Positions 1 to 10,700 of a stretch of 64,000 nucleotides of DNA are shown here, in pieces. Source of the DNA: Ignavibacteriota bacterium (GTDB lineage: Bacteria > Bacteroidota > Ignavibacteria > Ignavibacteriales > Ignavibacteriaceae); NCBI GenBank assembly GCA_013285405.1, contig CP053446.1, positions 3,023,001 through 3,087,000 on the forward strand. The letters are read 5' to 3'. The translations under genes were made by a program, and so were the position numbers. The notes below the pieces were generated by a model. It saw only the letters and a program-made list of their open reading frames with translations, was not told where the DNA came from and ran no database searches. The stretch's first letter is position 1, and each line of letters begins with the position of its first letter.

Positions 1-2
1 AA

Positions 3-863
3 GGTGAGGCGAGTCTTCTGGAAATATTTTCACCAGATAGACCAAGAGTATCTGCAATTATGTCCAACTTAGAAGCATCAACAAACTTTTATGTGGTTTC
101 TTTTCCATTCATTATTAGCACTCTCTTATTAACGAAAATAAATTCTGTAAAAAAACTGAATTATTTTATATTGATATATCTTAGCATCGGACTAATTCTT
201 GCTATGTCACGTTCCGCACTAATTGGGATAATATTTAGTACTGCTATAATTTTTTTCATTAATAAAAAGAAGAGATTTTATCAATTACTTATTGGATTAT
301 CGGCTATTGTACTTTCTTTTTTCCTAATTCAACCTTTAAATGATTTGCTCACAACCTTTCTAAGAATAGAATCCGGTGTGAGTGCAAGAGATTATATCTG
401 GAAAATGTCTGTTGATATGATTAATGACAACTTTCTTTTTGGAGTTGGACCCGGTGCATATAAATACGAAATGCTGAATTATTTTCCTTATATGCTTGAT
501 AATTGGTGGGGCAAGTTATTGATTTATTTTTATGAAGTAACTGATGGAGCAAATTTATCCCATAATTTTTTCTTAACTTTTTTTACGGAGATGGGAGTTC
601 TCGGTTTTATTACTGCAGTCTCACTGCCGTTTATTTATTTACGAATAGGTATCAAAACTCTCATAAAATATAAAAAGCAATCTGCTGAAAAATTTTACTT
701 AGTTGTAGCCTTGTTTGCAGCTGGCTGTAGTATTATACTTCGAAATTTTTTTAATGGTATTGGTCTTCTTTATGTAGGTGGAATTCAGACCGATCTTCCT
801 TTTTGGCTGATTTTTGGTAGTCTGATTTATTTTTATCAATCACAGATTGAAATGAATTCGTAA
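3..863 (+). CDS. O-antigen ligase/polymerase family membrane protein (5' end missing)
   Basis: The reading frame is open from base 3, so the gene begins before the window; the first internal ATG at 60 is not the true start. The residues just before it read on smoothly (GEASLLEIFSPDRPRVSAIM) into a segment resembling the Arg/Asn-rich loop of the Wzy/WaaL O-antigen ligase family. At least four hydrophobic segments follow, with a large central loop containing GVGPGAYKYE and a SHNFFLTFFTEMG segment. Both patterns are typical of the periplasmic loop and the catalytic-His region of this family. The likely role is joining or polymerising lipid-linked surface polysaccharide at the periplasmic face of the inner membrane. 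Glycosyltransferases follow directly, which supports this. Ligase versus polymerase cannot be decided from sequence. Confidence 0.7.
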   Translation, partial: GEASLLEIFSPDRPRVSAIMSNLEASTNFYVVSFPFIISTLLLTKINSVKKLNYFILIYLSIGLILAMSRSALIGIIFSTAIIFFINKKKRFYQLLIGLSAIVLSFFLIQPLNDLLTTFLRIESGVSARDYIWKMSVDMINDNFLFGVGPGAYKYEMLNYFPYMLDNWWGKLLIYFYEVTDGANLSHNFFLTFFTEMGVLGFITAVSLPFIYLRIGIKTLIKYKKQSAEKFYLVVALFAAGCSIILRNFFNGIGLLYVGGIQTDLPFWLIFGSLIYFYQSQIEMNS

Positions 864-894
864 ACTTTGGAAAGTTAGACTACCTGATAATTTT

Positions 895-2025
895 ATGAAG
901 TTTAATAGCAAAAACATTTCTATAAATGCGGTGTTAAACCAAAACTCTTTATTTAGATTTGTCTTCCACTCGATCTTATCAGTACTTTTTTATAGTGTCA
1001 GAATGATTGTCAAATTAATTCCGTACAAGAGTCAAAATATTCTGATTATCTCACTTCATAGATTGGGGGATACAATATTTACGATACCTGCAATTAATGA
1101 GGTATATAAAAAATTTGGAGACAGAGTTATAATAATTTGCTACCCTGAATCAGTTCCTTTATATAAACTTATTTATAAAGATATTCGAATGATTCAGTTA
1201 AATCATAATGATTTTTTATTTGGAAAAAGATATGCAAAATCTGAACTTAGAAGGAAATTAAATTCTTTCCGACCATCAATCATCATTGACATAACAGGTT
1301 CGATGATTTCTGCCTCATTAATATTTAATAGTAGGACAAATAATATTATAGGTATCAATGGTGATCAATTTAAATGTATCTATGATCACTTTGTCAAGTT
1401 CAGATATTCACCACAATTGAAGGATATCTATTTAGATGCGATTACACCTTTGATTGAAAATGTTGAGCGGAACAGTTTAACCAAGAATAATATTTCAATA
1501 AATATGGAAGGAAAAATTTTAATAAATCCTTTTGCAGGTTGGAAAGAGAAAGAATGGAATAAAAAAAAAATTATTGAATTAGCAAGACTACTAAATAAGG
1601 ATTTTAATGTCGGAATTATAGTTCAGAAAGGACAAATTGATACAGATTTAATTTACGAAATAGATCATCAGAATATTGATCTGATTCAAACTAAATCAGT
1701 TGATGAGTTAATTGAATCAATTAAGAATGCTTCATTGTTTATAGGCAATGACTCGGGCCCGGTAAATATAGCATGTTTTTTTGGCAAACCATCATTGACG
1801 CTGTTTGGAGCTACAAATCCTGATTATGTAAAAACTAATTTTGAATATAATGTTTTTTTGCAAAAGGAGCTTGGATGCTCAGCTAGGAATAATGAAAAAT
1901 TTTGTTTAATTGGTGGAATGATTTATCAATGTTCTGGAATTCAGTGTATGAATTTACTTTCGGTGGAAGATGTTTATAATGCTTTGCTTCCATTGCTGAA
2001 CTTATATTGTAAGAAAAAGATATAA
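895..2025 (+). CDS. Glycosyltransferase family 9 (heptosyltransferase-like)
   Basis: 376 aa. The core begins near residue 47 with ILIISLHRLGDTIFTIPAI, the usual start of ADP-heptose:LPS heptosyltransferases (GT9). The second signature, GNDSGPVNIACFFGKP, lies near residue 285 and forms the nucleotide-sugar site. The C-terminus has four Cys residues (C-x8-C, then C-x4-C), a pattern common in GT9 proteins of this lineage. The first 45 residues are an extra hydrophobic/amphipathic stretch that may tether the enzyme to the inner membrane. It lies 31 bp after the O-antigen ligase-like gene, so they are probably co-transcribed. The role is transfer of a sugar, possibly a heptose, onto LPS core or a related glycan. 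The sugar specificity is inferred only from family membership. Confidence 0.8.
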   Translation: MKFNSKNISINAVLNQNSLFRFVFHSILSVLFYSVRMIVKLIPYKSQNILIISLHRLGDTIFTIPAINEVYKKFGDRVIIICYPESVPLYKLIYKDIRMIQLNHNDFLFGKRYAKSELRRKLNSFRPSIIIDITGSMISASLIFNSRTNNIIGINGDQFKCIYDHFVKFRYSPQLKDIYLDAITPLIENVERNSLTKNNISINMEGKILINPFAGWKEKEWNKKKIIELARLLNKDFNVGIIVQKGQIDTDLIYEIDHQNIDLIQTKSVDELIESIKNASLFIGNDSGPVNIACFFGKPSLTLFGATNPDYVKTNFEYNVFLQKELGCSARNNEKFCLIGGMIYQCSGIQCMNLLSVEDVYNALLPLLNLYCKKKI

Positions 2026-2077
2026 GAGTTTTTAATAAATAGATTAGCTGGCTGTTGAGCTTTCTAAGATTGAAAAC

Positions 2078-3217
2078 CTATGCGGGTCGCAAACATTGCT
2101 CAGTATAAAAATGTTCATACTCTTTTATGCCTTCATTAAAATTAAAGTTTGTTGAAGTCATTCGTTTTGCATTTTCACTGAAGAGAGTAAGAAGTGATGG
2201 ATTTTCAAGTAAACTTAAAACTGCTGTGGCTAAACCTTTATAATCTCCCTCTTCAACAAGATAACCTGTTTCACCAGGAATTATTAAATCCTTAATACCA
2301 ACAACATTGGTTCCTACGGCAGGAATTCCCATAATCATTGCTTCAAGTAATGCGTATGGCAATCCTTCATAACGTGATGAAAGGACGAACAAATCAAAAA
2401 TTCTATAGTAATCTTTGGAGTTCTTTTGAAAACCAGCAAGTTCAATTTTATTCTGAAGATTAAGTTTATGAATCTCCTCCAGACAGTCAGTAATAAGCGG
2501 ACCATCACCAACAAATACTAATTTAGTGTTTGGAATAGTTTCGTTAATTATTTTAAAACTTTTAATTAATGTAATTGGATCTTTCTGATAATATAACCTG
2601 CCAACTGTTCCAATTATTATGTCAGAATTTTTTGTTTTTAATTTTTCAGAAACCTTGTTCTCATAAACATGATCACTATAATCACCGGGGTCAATTGAAT
2701 TGTAAAGCGTAATTACTTTTTTGCTCGGTACAATTTTATGCTCTAAAGCTAAATCTCTTTCCGAACCTGAAACTGCTATTAATTTATTTGTAATATAACC
2801 GAGATACTTTTCAAGTTTCAGATAAAGCAATCTGCGTGCTCTTATTCTGGTATCACAAAACATAAAACCATGCGGGGAGTAAATAACATTTGGATGACGG
2901 CTTAAAAATGCAGCTAACCTTCCGACAAAACCGGCTTTGGTACTATGACAATGAACAATGTTGTATTTGTTCTCTTTAATGATTCTTCTGATTTTTAAAA
3001 TATTGGAAAGATCTGTAATCGATCCGCTCCTACTAATTGGTAAACCGTAAGTTCTATTAAAAATTCCTTTACTCTCCTGGACGAAATTCTTATTTCTTTT
3101 TGTTGAAAAGATTATGTCGATTTGAAATTCAGATCGGTCTATTTTTTTGGCTATATCGATGACATGTTTTTGAGTCCCGCCGGAGGTCGCTTCAAGAATA
3201 TATAGAATCTTTATCAT
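2078..3217 (-). CDS. Glycosyltransferase family 4 (GT-B fold)
   Basis: 379 aa. The N-terminal acceptor domain starts MIKILYILEATSGGTQKHV, with the glycine-rich loop of GT4 enzymes. The C-terminal donor domain contains IIGTVGRLYYQKDP, LVFVGDGPL and the E-x7-E motif region SSRYEGLPYALLEAMIMGIP. All are classical GT4 marks for retaining nucleotide-sugar transferases acting on the cytoplasmic side during polysaccharide assembly. The start codon overlaps the stop of the upstream reverse-strand GT4 gene in an ATGA arrangement (3214-3217), so the two are translationally coupled. It converges with the GT9 gene across a 52 bp gap with no clear terminator. Donor and acceptor are unknown. Confidence 0.85.
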   Translation of the reverse strand: MIKILYILEATSGGTQKHVIDIAKKIDRSEFQIDIIFSTKRNKNFVQESKGIFNRTYGLPISRSGSITDLSNILKIRRIIKENKYNIVHCHSTKAGFVGRLAAFLSRHPNVIYSPHGFMFCDTRIRARRLLYLKLEKYLGYITNKLIAVSGSERDLALEHKIVPSKKVITLYNSIDPGDYSDHVYENKVSEKLKTKNSDIIIGTVGRLYYQKDPITLIKSFKIINETIPNTKLVFVGDGPLITDCLEEIHKLNLQNKIELAGFQKNSKDYYRIFDLFVLSSRYEGLPYALLEAMIMGIPAVGTNVVGIKDLIIPGETGYLVEEGDYKGLATAVLSLLENPSLLTLFSENAKRMTSTNFNFNEGIKEYEHFYTEQCLRPA

Positions 3218-4326
3218 TTCGAAGATTCTGCTCCTAAAAGATTTGAATAAAAATTATCCAGCTTCATAACATGTTCTTTGATATCGAATGATTTAGATCT
3301 TTCTAATCCAGCTTCTACCAATGTATCTGCCATTTGAGGATTCTCAATTATTTTAAAAACTGCATCAGCGATAGCTTCCGGATCTTCTCGGCGAATCAGA
3401 ATTCCACTCACTCCATTAATAACAACTTCCCTAATGCCATCCACATTTGTAGCTATCACGGGAATACCTGCTGACATGGCTTCAAGCAGTACAATCCCAA
3501 ATCCTTCATACAAAGAAGGAAGAATGAAAATATTCATTCTACTATAAAATGGAATTACATCTGCAAATTTACCAAAAAATTTAACTGAATTGCTAATCCC
3601 TAATTTTCCGGTAAGTTCCTTTAATTCTTGCAGAAGGGATCCGTCTCCAACTATTTCTAATTGGACGGTAGGAAACTTAGTTAAAATGATTTTCATTGCC
3701 AACAATAAGTAGTTGATTCCTTTTTGGGGTTCTAACCTGCAAATCGTTCCGATTACTATTGGTTTTCCAATCAAAATCTTATTAGAAGCTGCTATTTTGA
3801 AAAATTTTTCATAGTCAATAGCATTATGAAGCACAAATATCTTTTTTGATGAAATCAGTTCAAACTTACATAAGCTGCTTTTGACTGAGTTTGAAATTGC
3901 GATTACTTGTTTACTTAAGAATATGCTTATCATTTCAAGAAGTATGAAAACATTGTGTTTCTTTGGATTTACGTTATTATGTTTATGCGTAATTAAAATT
4001 CCATAATTAGAAATTAAATGGGCGAAAGCTGTATAAAATCTTGCCTGGAATAAATGTGAGTGAATAATATCCGGTTTGGTTTGTCTTATTAATTTTGCCA
4101 AATGAAAAACTACGGACGGACTAAATCTCGATTTGATCTTAAGAACCATAACCTTACAATATTCTTCTATCTCTTTTTTTAGATCATCGGGTTTTTCCCA
4201 GAGAGCAACGACATTGAATTCATATTTTTTATGATCGAGGAGTTTCAGGTAAGATACGAGTAACCTTTCAGCCCCACCAATCCCAAGGCTTGTAATTACA
4301 TAAAGAATTTTAATTTTTTTTGTCAA
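3214..4326 (-). CDS. Glycosyltransferase family 4 (GT-B fold)
   Basis: 370 aa. It opens KIKILYVITSLGIGGAERLL, the canonical GT4 N-terminus. The donor-binding half has VIGTICRLEPQKGINYLL, VQLEIVGDGSLL and LPSLYEGFGIVLLEAMSAG with the paired glutamates. It is the first gene of a two-gene reverse-strand operon and ends in a 4 bp ATGA overlap with the next GT4. The pair is inverted relative to the rest of the polysaccharide cluster. It is transcribed divergently from the initiating sugar transferase at 4807 across about 480 bp. Function is sequential sugar addition to a lipid-linked glycan; specificity cannot be read from sequence. Confidence 0.85.
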   Translation of the reverse strand: MTKKIKILYVITSLGIGGAERLLVSYLKLLDHKKYEFNVVALWEKPDDLKKEIEEYCKVMVLKIKSRFSPSVVFHLAKLIRQTKPDIIHSHLFQARFYTAFAHLISNYGILITHKHNNVNPKKHNVFILLEMISIFLSKQVIAISNSVKSSLCKFELISSKKIFVLHNAIDYEKFFKIAASNKILIGKPIVIGTICRLEPQKGINYLLLAMKIILTKFPTVQLEIVGDGSLLQELKELTGKLGISNSVKFFGKFADVIPFYSRMNIFILPSLYEGFGIVLLEAMSAGIPVIATNVDGIREVVINGVSGILIRREDPEAIADAVFKIIENPQMADTLVEAGLERSKSFDIKEHVMKLDNFYSNLLGAESSK

Positions 4327-4806
4327 AATTTATGATTATGCATTAAGTAATGTTTATAAACAAAGTTAAGTATATTAAGTAAGAATAAGTCCAGTTCATT
4401 ACTTAGTTAGAAAAAATATTAAAAATTCTCTTGAGCATTCATTTTAATTCAAACACGAATCAACTTGACGCAGTTAATGAACATATCTGATGACATATAT
4501 AAACTTAGTTAACTTCTATCCGAAATATAAATATTTAGTTATTCTTACTTCCAGCAAACATATTTAAAAATGTTTGTTGTTATTGAGGTGTTGCAAATTA
4601 ATTATTTAGATGATTTGCTTTATAGCTTTCTTTTTCTCAAATATTAATTATTTGGTTAAGTTGTGATGGAAATATTTTTTTACTTAAAACAATTAGCAAT
4701 TTATCTAGGTTTTGAAAGTAGTTTTTAACATCATTCGTGTAAATCAATTATATTCAATTGTTCTTAAGTCGATAACTGGTTTCAGTATTTAAAACCCATT
4801 TCGCAG
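4327..4806. other. AT-rich divergent intergenic region
   Basis: 480 bp with no convincing open frame, lying between the starts of a reverse-strand GT4 gene and the forward-strand initiating sugar transferase. It must hold promoters for both directions. I see no clear sigma70-type -35/-10 pair with good spacing, no JUMPstart-like GGCGGTAG element and no strong hairpin. Confidence 0.6.
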
Positions 4807-6198
4807 ATGATTGTAAATAAAAAATCTATTTATGTAGCCAGCGTTATTACAGATTTTATTCTTATAAATCTTTCATTTCTGTTAGCCTTACAAATTTCGC
4901 ATACATCAGAACTAAATTTTGAACAGAAACAGCCCTATTTACTTTTAGTAATTCTGAATTTTGTCTGGTTCTTTTATACAAACTCAAGTGAGTTTTATGA
5001 AGAATTCTTAATCAGACCATTCCCAATCCAGATATATAATATTTTTAAGTTATCAATAGTCATTTCAATATTTAACGTGCTTTTTCTTTTCGTCATTAAA
5101 CAAGAACTTTATACAAGAAATTTCATAGTAATAAACGGACTTATTGTTTTTATTGCCATCACCATCAGGAGCATTATTTTCAAAAGTGCATTGCGTACAC
5201 TCAGAAGTAAAGGTAAATCAATAAGAAATTTGTTGATTATTGGTGCGAACAAAATCGGACAAAGATTTAAAGACGTTATTACTAAAAACCCCGAATATGG
5301 TCATCGATTTGTTGGATTTATTAATGATGCTGCTGGTGCTGATGTGTTGGGAGATTTCTCTGAGCTTGATAAAATTATTAAGGAAAAAAATGTGGAAGAT
5401 GTGGTCATCGCTCTTCATACTGGTTCAGGTATTGATCTTGACGAGATGGTAAGTATATGCAATAAGAATGCTGTGAAAATCCATGTTATTCCTGACTTCT
5501 TTAAATTCTTATCAGGAAGGTTTCAAATTAGTTCAGTCAGTAATCTGCCAGTGATTACTATTCGGGATGAACCCCTGAACGAATTTATACAAAGGTTTAT
5601 AAAAAGATTTTTTGATATGATTTTTTCATTTCTTGTTACGTGCTTCGTGCTTTCATGGTTCCTGCCAATAATGTCATTGCTAATCCGATTAGATTCATCC
5701 GGTCCAGCACTTTTTATTCAGGAAAGATTCGGAATGAAACGTAAACCATTTAAATGTATGAAGTTCAGGACATTAACTTACCAGAAGAAAAGCTCAGTTG
5801 AGTTTGAACCAATTGTCAAAAAAGATCCAAGAGTTACGAGAATAGGAAAGATGCTGAGAAAAACCAATCTTGATGAACTACCACAATTTATTAATGTGCT
5901 GAAAGGTGATATGTCTGTAGTAGGACCACGACCATTGACAAAAGGTGTTGACGAAGTTTATCAAAAAATCTATAAAGATGTGAAGATGAGATACAATGTT
6001 CGGCCAGGTCTTACCGGCTGGTCGCAAATAAATGGTTTACGAGGTGAAGTAGCAGGTGAGGAAGAAAATAAACAACATATTTTAGAAAAAATGAAATTTG
6101 ACTTATGGTATATCGAGAACTGGTCGCTGAAATTTGATATTCAAATAATCCTCATTACAATTTGGCACATGATTCGTGGAGATACAAAGGGATTTTAG
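4807..6198 (+). CDS. Polyprenyl-phosphate sugar phosphotransferase (initiating transferase, WcaJ/WbaP type)
   Basis: 463 aa. Four hydrophobic segments lie in roughly residues 8-125. A CoA-binding-like Rossmann domain follows (NLLIIGANKIGQRF near residue 141), then a further hydrophobic hairpin near 270-295. The C-terminal bacterial sugar transferase domain has KPFKCMKFRT, KTNLDELPQFINVLKGDMS, VGPRP and YNVRPGLTGWSQINGLRG. This is the full-length architecture of enzymes that transfer a sugar-1-phosphate to undecaprenyl phosphate to start exopolysaccharide or O-antigen synthesis. The motifs are complete. Glucose, galactose or another sugar could be the substrate. It anchors the identification of the surrounding genes as a polysaccharide cluster. 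Confidence 0.9.
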   Translation: MIVNKKSIYVASVITDFILINLSFLLALQISHTSELNFEQKQPYLLLVILNFVWFFYTNSSEFYEEFLIRPFPIQIYNIFKLSIVISIFNVLFLFVIKQELYTRNFIVINGLIVFIAITIRSIIFKSALRTLRSKGKSIRNLLIIGANKIGQRFKDVITKNPEYGHRFVGFINDAAGADVLGDFSELDKIIKEKNVEDVVIALHTGSGIDLDEMVSICNKNAVKIHVIPDFFKFLSGRFQISSVSNLPVITIRDEPLNEFIQRFIKRFFDMIFSFLVTCFVLSWFLPIMSLLIRLDSSGPALFIQERFGMKRKPFKCMKFRTLTYQKKSSVEFEPIVKKDPRVTRIGKMLRKTNLDELPQFINVLKGDMSVVGPRPLTKGVDEVYQKIYKDVKMRYNVRPGLTGWSQINGLRGEVAGEEENKQHILEKMKFDLWYIENWSLKFDIQIILITIWHMIRGDTKGF

Positions 6199-6375
6199 CA
6201 GTGTGATGTTATTCTTTAAAATGAATTCCACAATAACAATTCAATAGATTACTTCTTTATTTTTTATAATAATGAATTTGTAATGCTTCGTCTAATAATT
6301 ATTAAATCTTATAAAAAGTTATTATATGAATATTCTTATAATTGCAATTTTCTGATCTCCAATTAAATTTATTGT

Positions 6376-7506
6376 ATGAACATATTAAACATACTTAACT
6401 ATTCTCCTGAATTTGGCGGTGGTATCGCGAAACTTCTTCTGGCACTTGGAAAAGAATCTAAGTTAAATGGACATAAATTATTCATAGGTTTTCCTGAAAG
6501 ACGTGAATGGCAAAATGAATTATCATTGCATTCGGAGATTATTATTATTCCAGAAATTAAAAGTGCGTCAGTGTTTAAATTTTCAAAAATTATTCATAAC
6601 ATTTGTAAAACTCATTCAATAGATATATTACATCTGCATTTCAAATTTGCCTTAGCTTTCTCATTAGCCTGTTCGTTTAAAAAATGTACCATTCCTGTAA
6701 TATTTCATTGGCACAACATTCCAAAAGTGCTGAATGAATTTCTGACTCCTCAAAGAAAATTTCAAAACAAACTAAAACGAATTTCATTGCGCATTGTGGC
6801 TAGTTTTACAGATAGTAGAATTATTAATTATCATATTTCTATTAGCAGAGAAATAACAGAGCTTTTAACAAAAAATAAATGGACTGATCCAGAAAAAATT
6901 ATTTTTTTACCGAATGGGATTACTAAAAATAATCTCCAAAGCAATCGATCAAAATTAGGTTTAAAGAAAGTGCCTGTTATTGGAACAGTTGCAAATTTCA
7001 GACCTCAGAAAGATTATGAAACATTATTAAATGCATTTAGCATTTTAGATAAGTCAGGAGTGAAGAGCGAATTATGGATCATTGGTGATGGACCAAATAG
7101 AAATAGCGTGGAAAATTTAGCAAACGAATTAGGTATTTCATCGAGTATACGCTTTTTAGGAATAGTACAAAATCCGGCCGAAGTTTATAACAATTTCGAT
7201 ATATTTGTTTTATCAACTCACTTTGAAGGACATCCGCTGGTTTTGTTGGAGGCTATGAGTCATGGACTACCAATTATAGCTACAGCCGTTTCAAGTATTA
7301 TGGAAGTTATTACACATCAAGAAAATGGCTTATTAGTAAAGCATCAGGACGCAAAGGATCTTGCCTCAGCTTTTCAAATTCTTCTTGATGATGAATCACT
7401 AAATTCTAAATTACGTCAAGCTTCGTCGGAAACTTTTCAATTACAAATATCAATTGATGATTGGGCTAATAAACTAATTGCAATCTATGAGCAATTACAG
7501 AAATGA
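6376..7506 (+). CDS. Glycosyltransferase family 4 (GT-B fold)
   Basis: 376 aa. The N-terminus has a glycine-rich loop (NYSPEFGGGIAKLLLALG), and the donor half holds VIGTVANFRPQKDYETLL, LWIIGDGPNR and LSTHFEGHPLVLLEAMSHG. A His-rich stretch, ILHLHFKFALAF, lies in the acceptor domain. It is 178 bp downstream of the initiating transferase, in an AT-rich gap with no clear terminator, so it may share that transcript. The likely role is adding a sugar to the lipid-linked primer. Substrate unknown. Confidence 0.85.
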   Translation: MNILNILNYSPEFGGGIAKLLLALGKESKLNGHKLFIGFPERREWQNELSLHSEIIIIPEIKSASVFKFSKIIHNICKTHSIDILHLHFKFALAFSLACSFKKCTIPVIFHWHNIPKVLNEFLTPQRKFQNKLKRISLRIVASFTDSRIINYHISISREITELLTKNKWTDPEKIIFLPNGITKNNLQSNRSKLGLKKVPVIGTVANFRPQKDYETLLNAFSILDKSGVKSELWIIGDGPNRNSVENLANELGISSSIRFLGIVQNPAEVYNNFDIFVLSTHFEGHPLVLLEAMSHGLPIIATAVSSIMEVITHQENGLLVKHQDAKDLASAFQILLDDESLNSKLRQASSETFQLQISIDDWANKLIAIYEQLQK

Positions 7507-7725
7507 AAACTTAATATTTCTATTGGTTATTTCAGTTTTACCAATCCTGCTCCAATTCATACGTACCCAAAATGATCATCAACTGACAAATTGTTTTCTG
7601 AGTTAAGCTATGTCCATCTTCAAGATTAATTTTAGAATGCAGACATATTATGTCTTTTTTTTGCACTTGCCTTGATATAATCAAAGAACTATGTTTCATT
7701 TGAATTTTCAACCTTAGAGGAACCA

Positions 7726-10700
7726 ATGAAACAATTACTCCCCATGTTCTTTGTTAGTTTGCTCTTACTTTTGATAGGTAATAATACCAATGCACAAGCG
7801 CATAAAGTGATTGAGTCTGCTAACGACTATATCATAGTTGAATTTAATTTTGGCAGTTCATATTCTGTTATTGATACGGTTGTTGAAGGAAGAATATTTC
7901 AAAAAATAAAAGGAGTTGATCATTCAATAAGAAAACCAGGTGATCCCTGGGTCCCCGCTTATAATGTTCTCATTGGAATTCCATTTGAAAGTAACCCATC
8001 AATAAAAATTCTTCAGACAAAACAATCAACACAAAAAAATAAATTCATCATTCCTTATCCCGAAGAAGATCCTGCCTTCGTCAAACAGGATTTTGATAAA
8101 ATCAATGTAGAGGTATATTCGAAAAATGAGTTGTTCCCGGTATCAGCAGCATTGCTTGAAGAAACTTATGTTGTTCGTTTTGCAAATGTTTTACCTCTCT
8201 CAATTTCACCTTATCAGTTCAATCCTGTTACAAGAGATTTAATTTACAATTCACAAATTCTGGTTCGCATTGATTTCAACCCTCAGAACAAGGGAAATTT
8301 TGTCTCTCTGAATGATGTGATGACAGATGAATTCTTGATGTCATCTACAATTAATTATCACGAAGCGAAAACTTTTGGCAGCAAATTTATTTCAAGTGAT
8401 TCTCCGCTGGCGGGAGATGGGTACTGGTATAATCCGAATAAAAATTATTTTAAAATTTATCTCAAAAAAAAGGATGTTTACAGAGTCACTTATGAAGAAC
8501 TTGTAGCGTCGGGCGTTCAGTTAGGTTCTAATACTTCTGTTGATAAACTCGAGCTATTTAATGATGGCGTATCAGTTCCAATTGAAGTATTCGATAACAA
8601 TTCAGATCAACTTTTTAATGCAGGTGACTATATGCAGTTCGTTGGTTTTCCTGTTACACCTACTGAGTATTGTAAAATGAATATTTATAATCTTTCCAAT
8701 ACTTACTGGTTTTCATATCAAAGTGATTCAACTGGATTAAATTATAATCATACACCTGCCTGGTCAGACTTTACTCGTCAATACTTTAACAATTTAACTA
8801 CTTTGCATGCTGAAAAAGATTCAATATATGAAAATTTAGGTCATGCTCTGGATGATAAAAGAGATTTCTGGTTTTGGGATAAAGCTACATCAAGAAATCA
8901 GCAAGTATCATACAGGTTTGTCCATTATTTTGAATCTTTTCCGCAATGGAACACAGATTCTGCATATATCAGAGTCAGGGTTGCGATGCAAGGAATGAGC
9001 TTAACTTCATTTTGTCAAAATGATCATACAGCTTATATCATAATCAATAATAAGGAAATTGGTAGTATTTCCTGGGATGGACAATCGGATGTTATTTTCG
9101 ATAAAAAATTTTATGCTTCACCTGATAGCATTCCGATTTATCCGGGCAATGAACTAAATGTTGAAGTAAGAGGCGATCAATGTACAATAGTTGATGATGA
9201 AATAAGAATTAATTGGTTGGAGTTTGAATATTGGAGAGGCAATTCAGCTTTTAGTAAGTACTATAATTTTATCAATCATGATGCATACGGAATTAATGCT
9301 TACGGAATATTCAATTGGCCCTCGGATAGTGATATGCGCATTTATATTCCTTCAAAAAATAAAATGATGTACTTACCTGATCCTGCAAGTTATCAGCAAT
9401 TTGTAGATACAATGAGGGCGTCAACAGAATATTTTCTTGCAGCGAGTGATTACTACTCAAACGTTGACTCAATCATAGCTGATGCATCATCCGATTTAAG
9501 AAATCCTGCCAATGCGGCTGATTATATTATTATTACCCATAATAAGTTTTCAGGAATTGCAGATCAGCTTGCAGCATTAAGATCAGCAAATTTTCCGGAT
9601 GAAAGTATTCCGAATCCAAGAATTAAAGTTGTTAATGTTCAGCAGATTTATGATGAGTTCTCATTTGGATTCTTAGATCCGAAAGCATTACAAGAATTCA
9701 TAAAATATGCTTTTGAAAATTGGCAGTCACCAGCGCCATCGTACATAGTTTTGCTTGGTGATATGAGTCATGATTACAGGGCGCTATTGGCAAGCAGCCG
9801 ACCGAGTTTCATTCCTTCGATGCCGTATTTTACACCAACTTATGGGCTGGCAGCAAGCGATAATTTAATTGTTGCTGTTTCAGGTATTGATGCAGCACCA
9901 GATTTAGCTATAGGACGTTTATCAATTGAAACAGTGGGCGAAGGAGAAATACTTCTGCAAAAGTTAACAGACTATCCTGATGATCCAACCAAACCTTGGA
10001 AAGAAAATGTCCTTCTTCTGGCTTCAGGTTTAAGTCTTCAAGATGAAATTCAGTTTGGTTTTAATGATGCGAGTTTGTTTCTTGGGAATAATTATGTAAT
10101 ACCTCAAGGTTTCAATGCGACTTATGTTTTCCGATATCCCAGCAAACCCGAACATGAACCTTATCAGGGTGAAGGACCAGAAATCAGGGAACAGATTAAT
10201 AAAGGTGCTGTACTCGTCAATTATTATGGACACGGTGGTGGGTATCAGTGGGATCTTGTTTTTACAAACGATGATATTTACTTACTTGAAAACGAAGGAA
10301 GATTACCGTTTATTCTTAGCGTCACTTGCTACACTGCACATTTTGATGATCAGGATGTATTTGGTGAACAATTCAACAAAGTACCTGGTAAAGGAAGCAT
10401 TGGATTTTATGGAAGTTCAGGTTTAACATATTGGGGTGTTGGAACAGCAATTAACCGTGAGCTCTTCGGAGAAATATTTACATCAAGAAACTATATCTCT
10501 GGCAAAGCGATTATGAATTCCAAAAATCGTGTACCTCCCGGTGGTCTGTACGGAACTCAATTAAACTTATTGACATACCTTGGCGATCCTGTTCTTAAAA
10601 TTGCTTTACCGAGATATCCGGATTTTGAAATAAAATCAACTGATATTTCTTTAATTCCGGAAAATCCGGTAATTGGTGATAGCATCCAGGTAAAAGTGAA

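Noticed and set aside
7538..7726. 62-aa reverse-strand frame before the giant peptidase gene
   Set aside because: No recognisable motif, no ribosome site and it touches the start of the forward gene; it looks like chance in AT-rich DNA.
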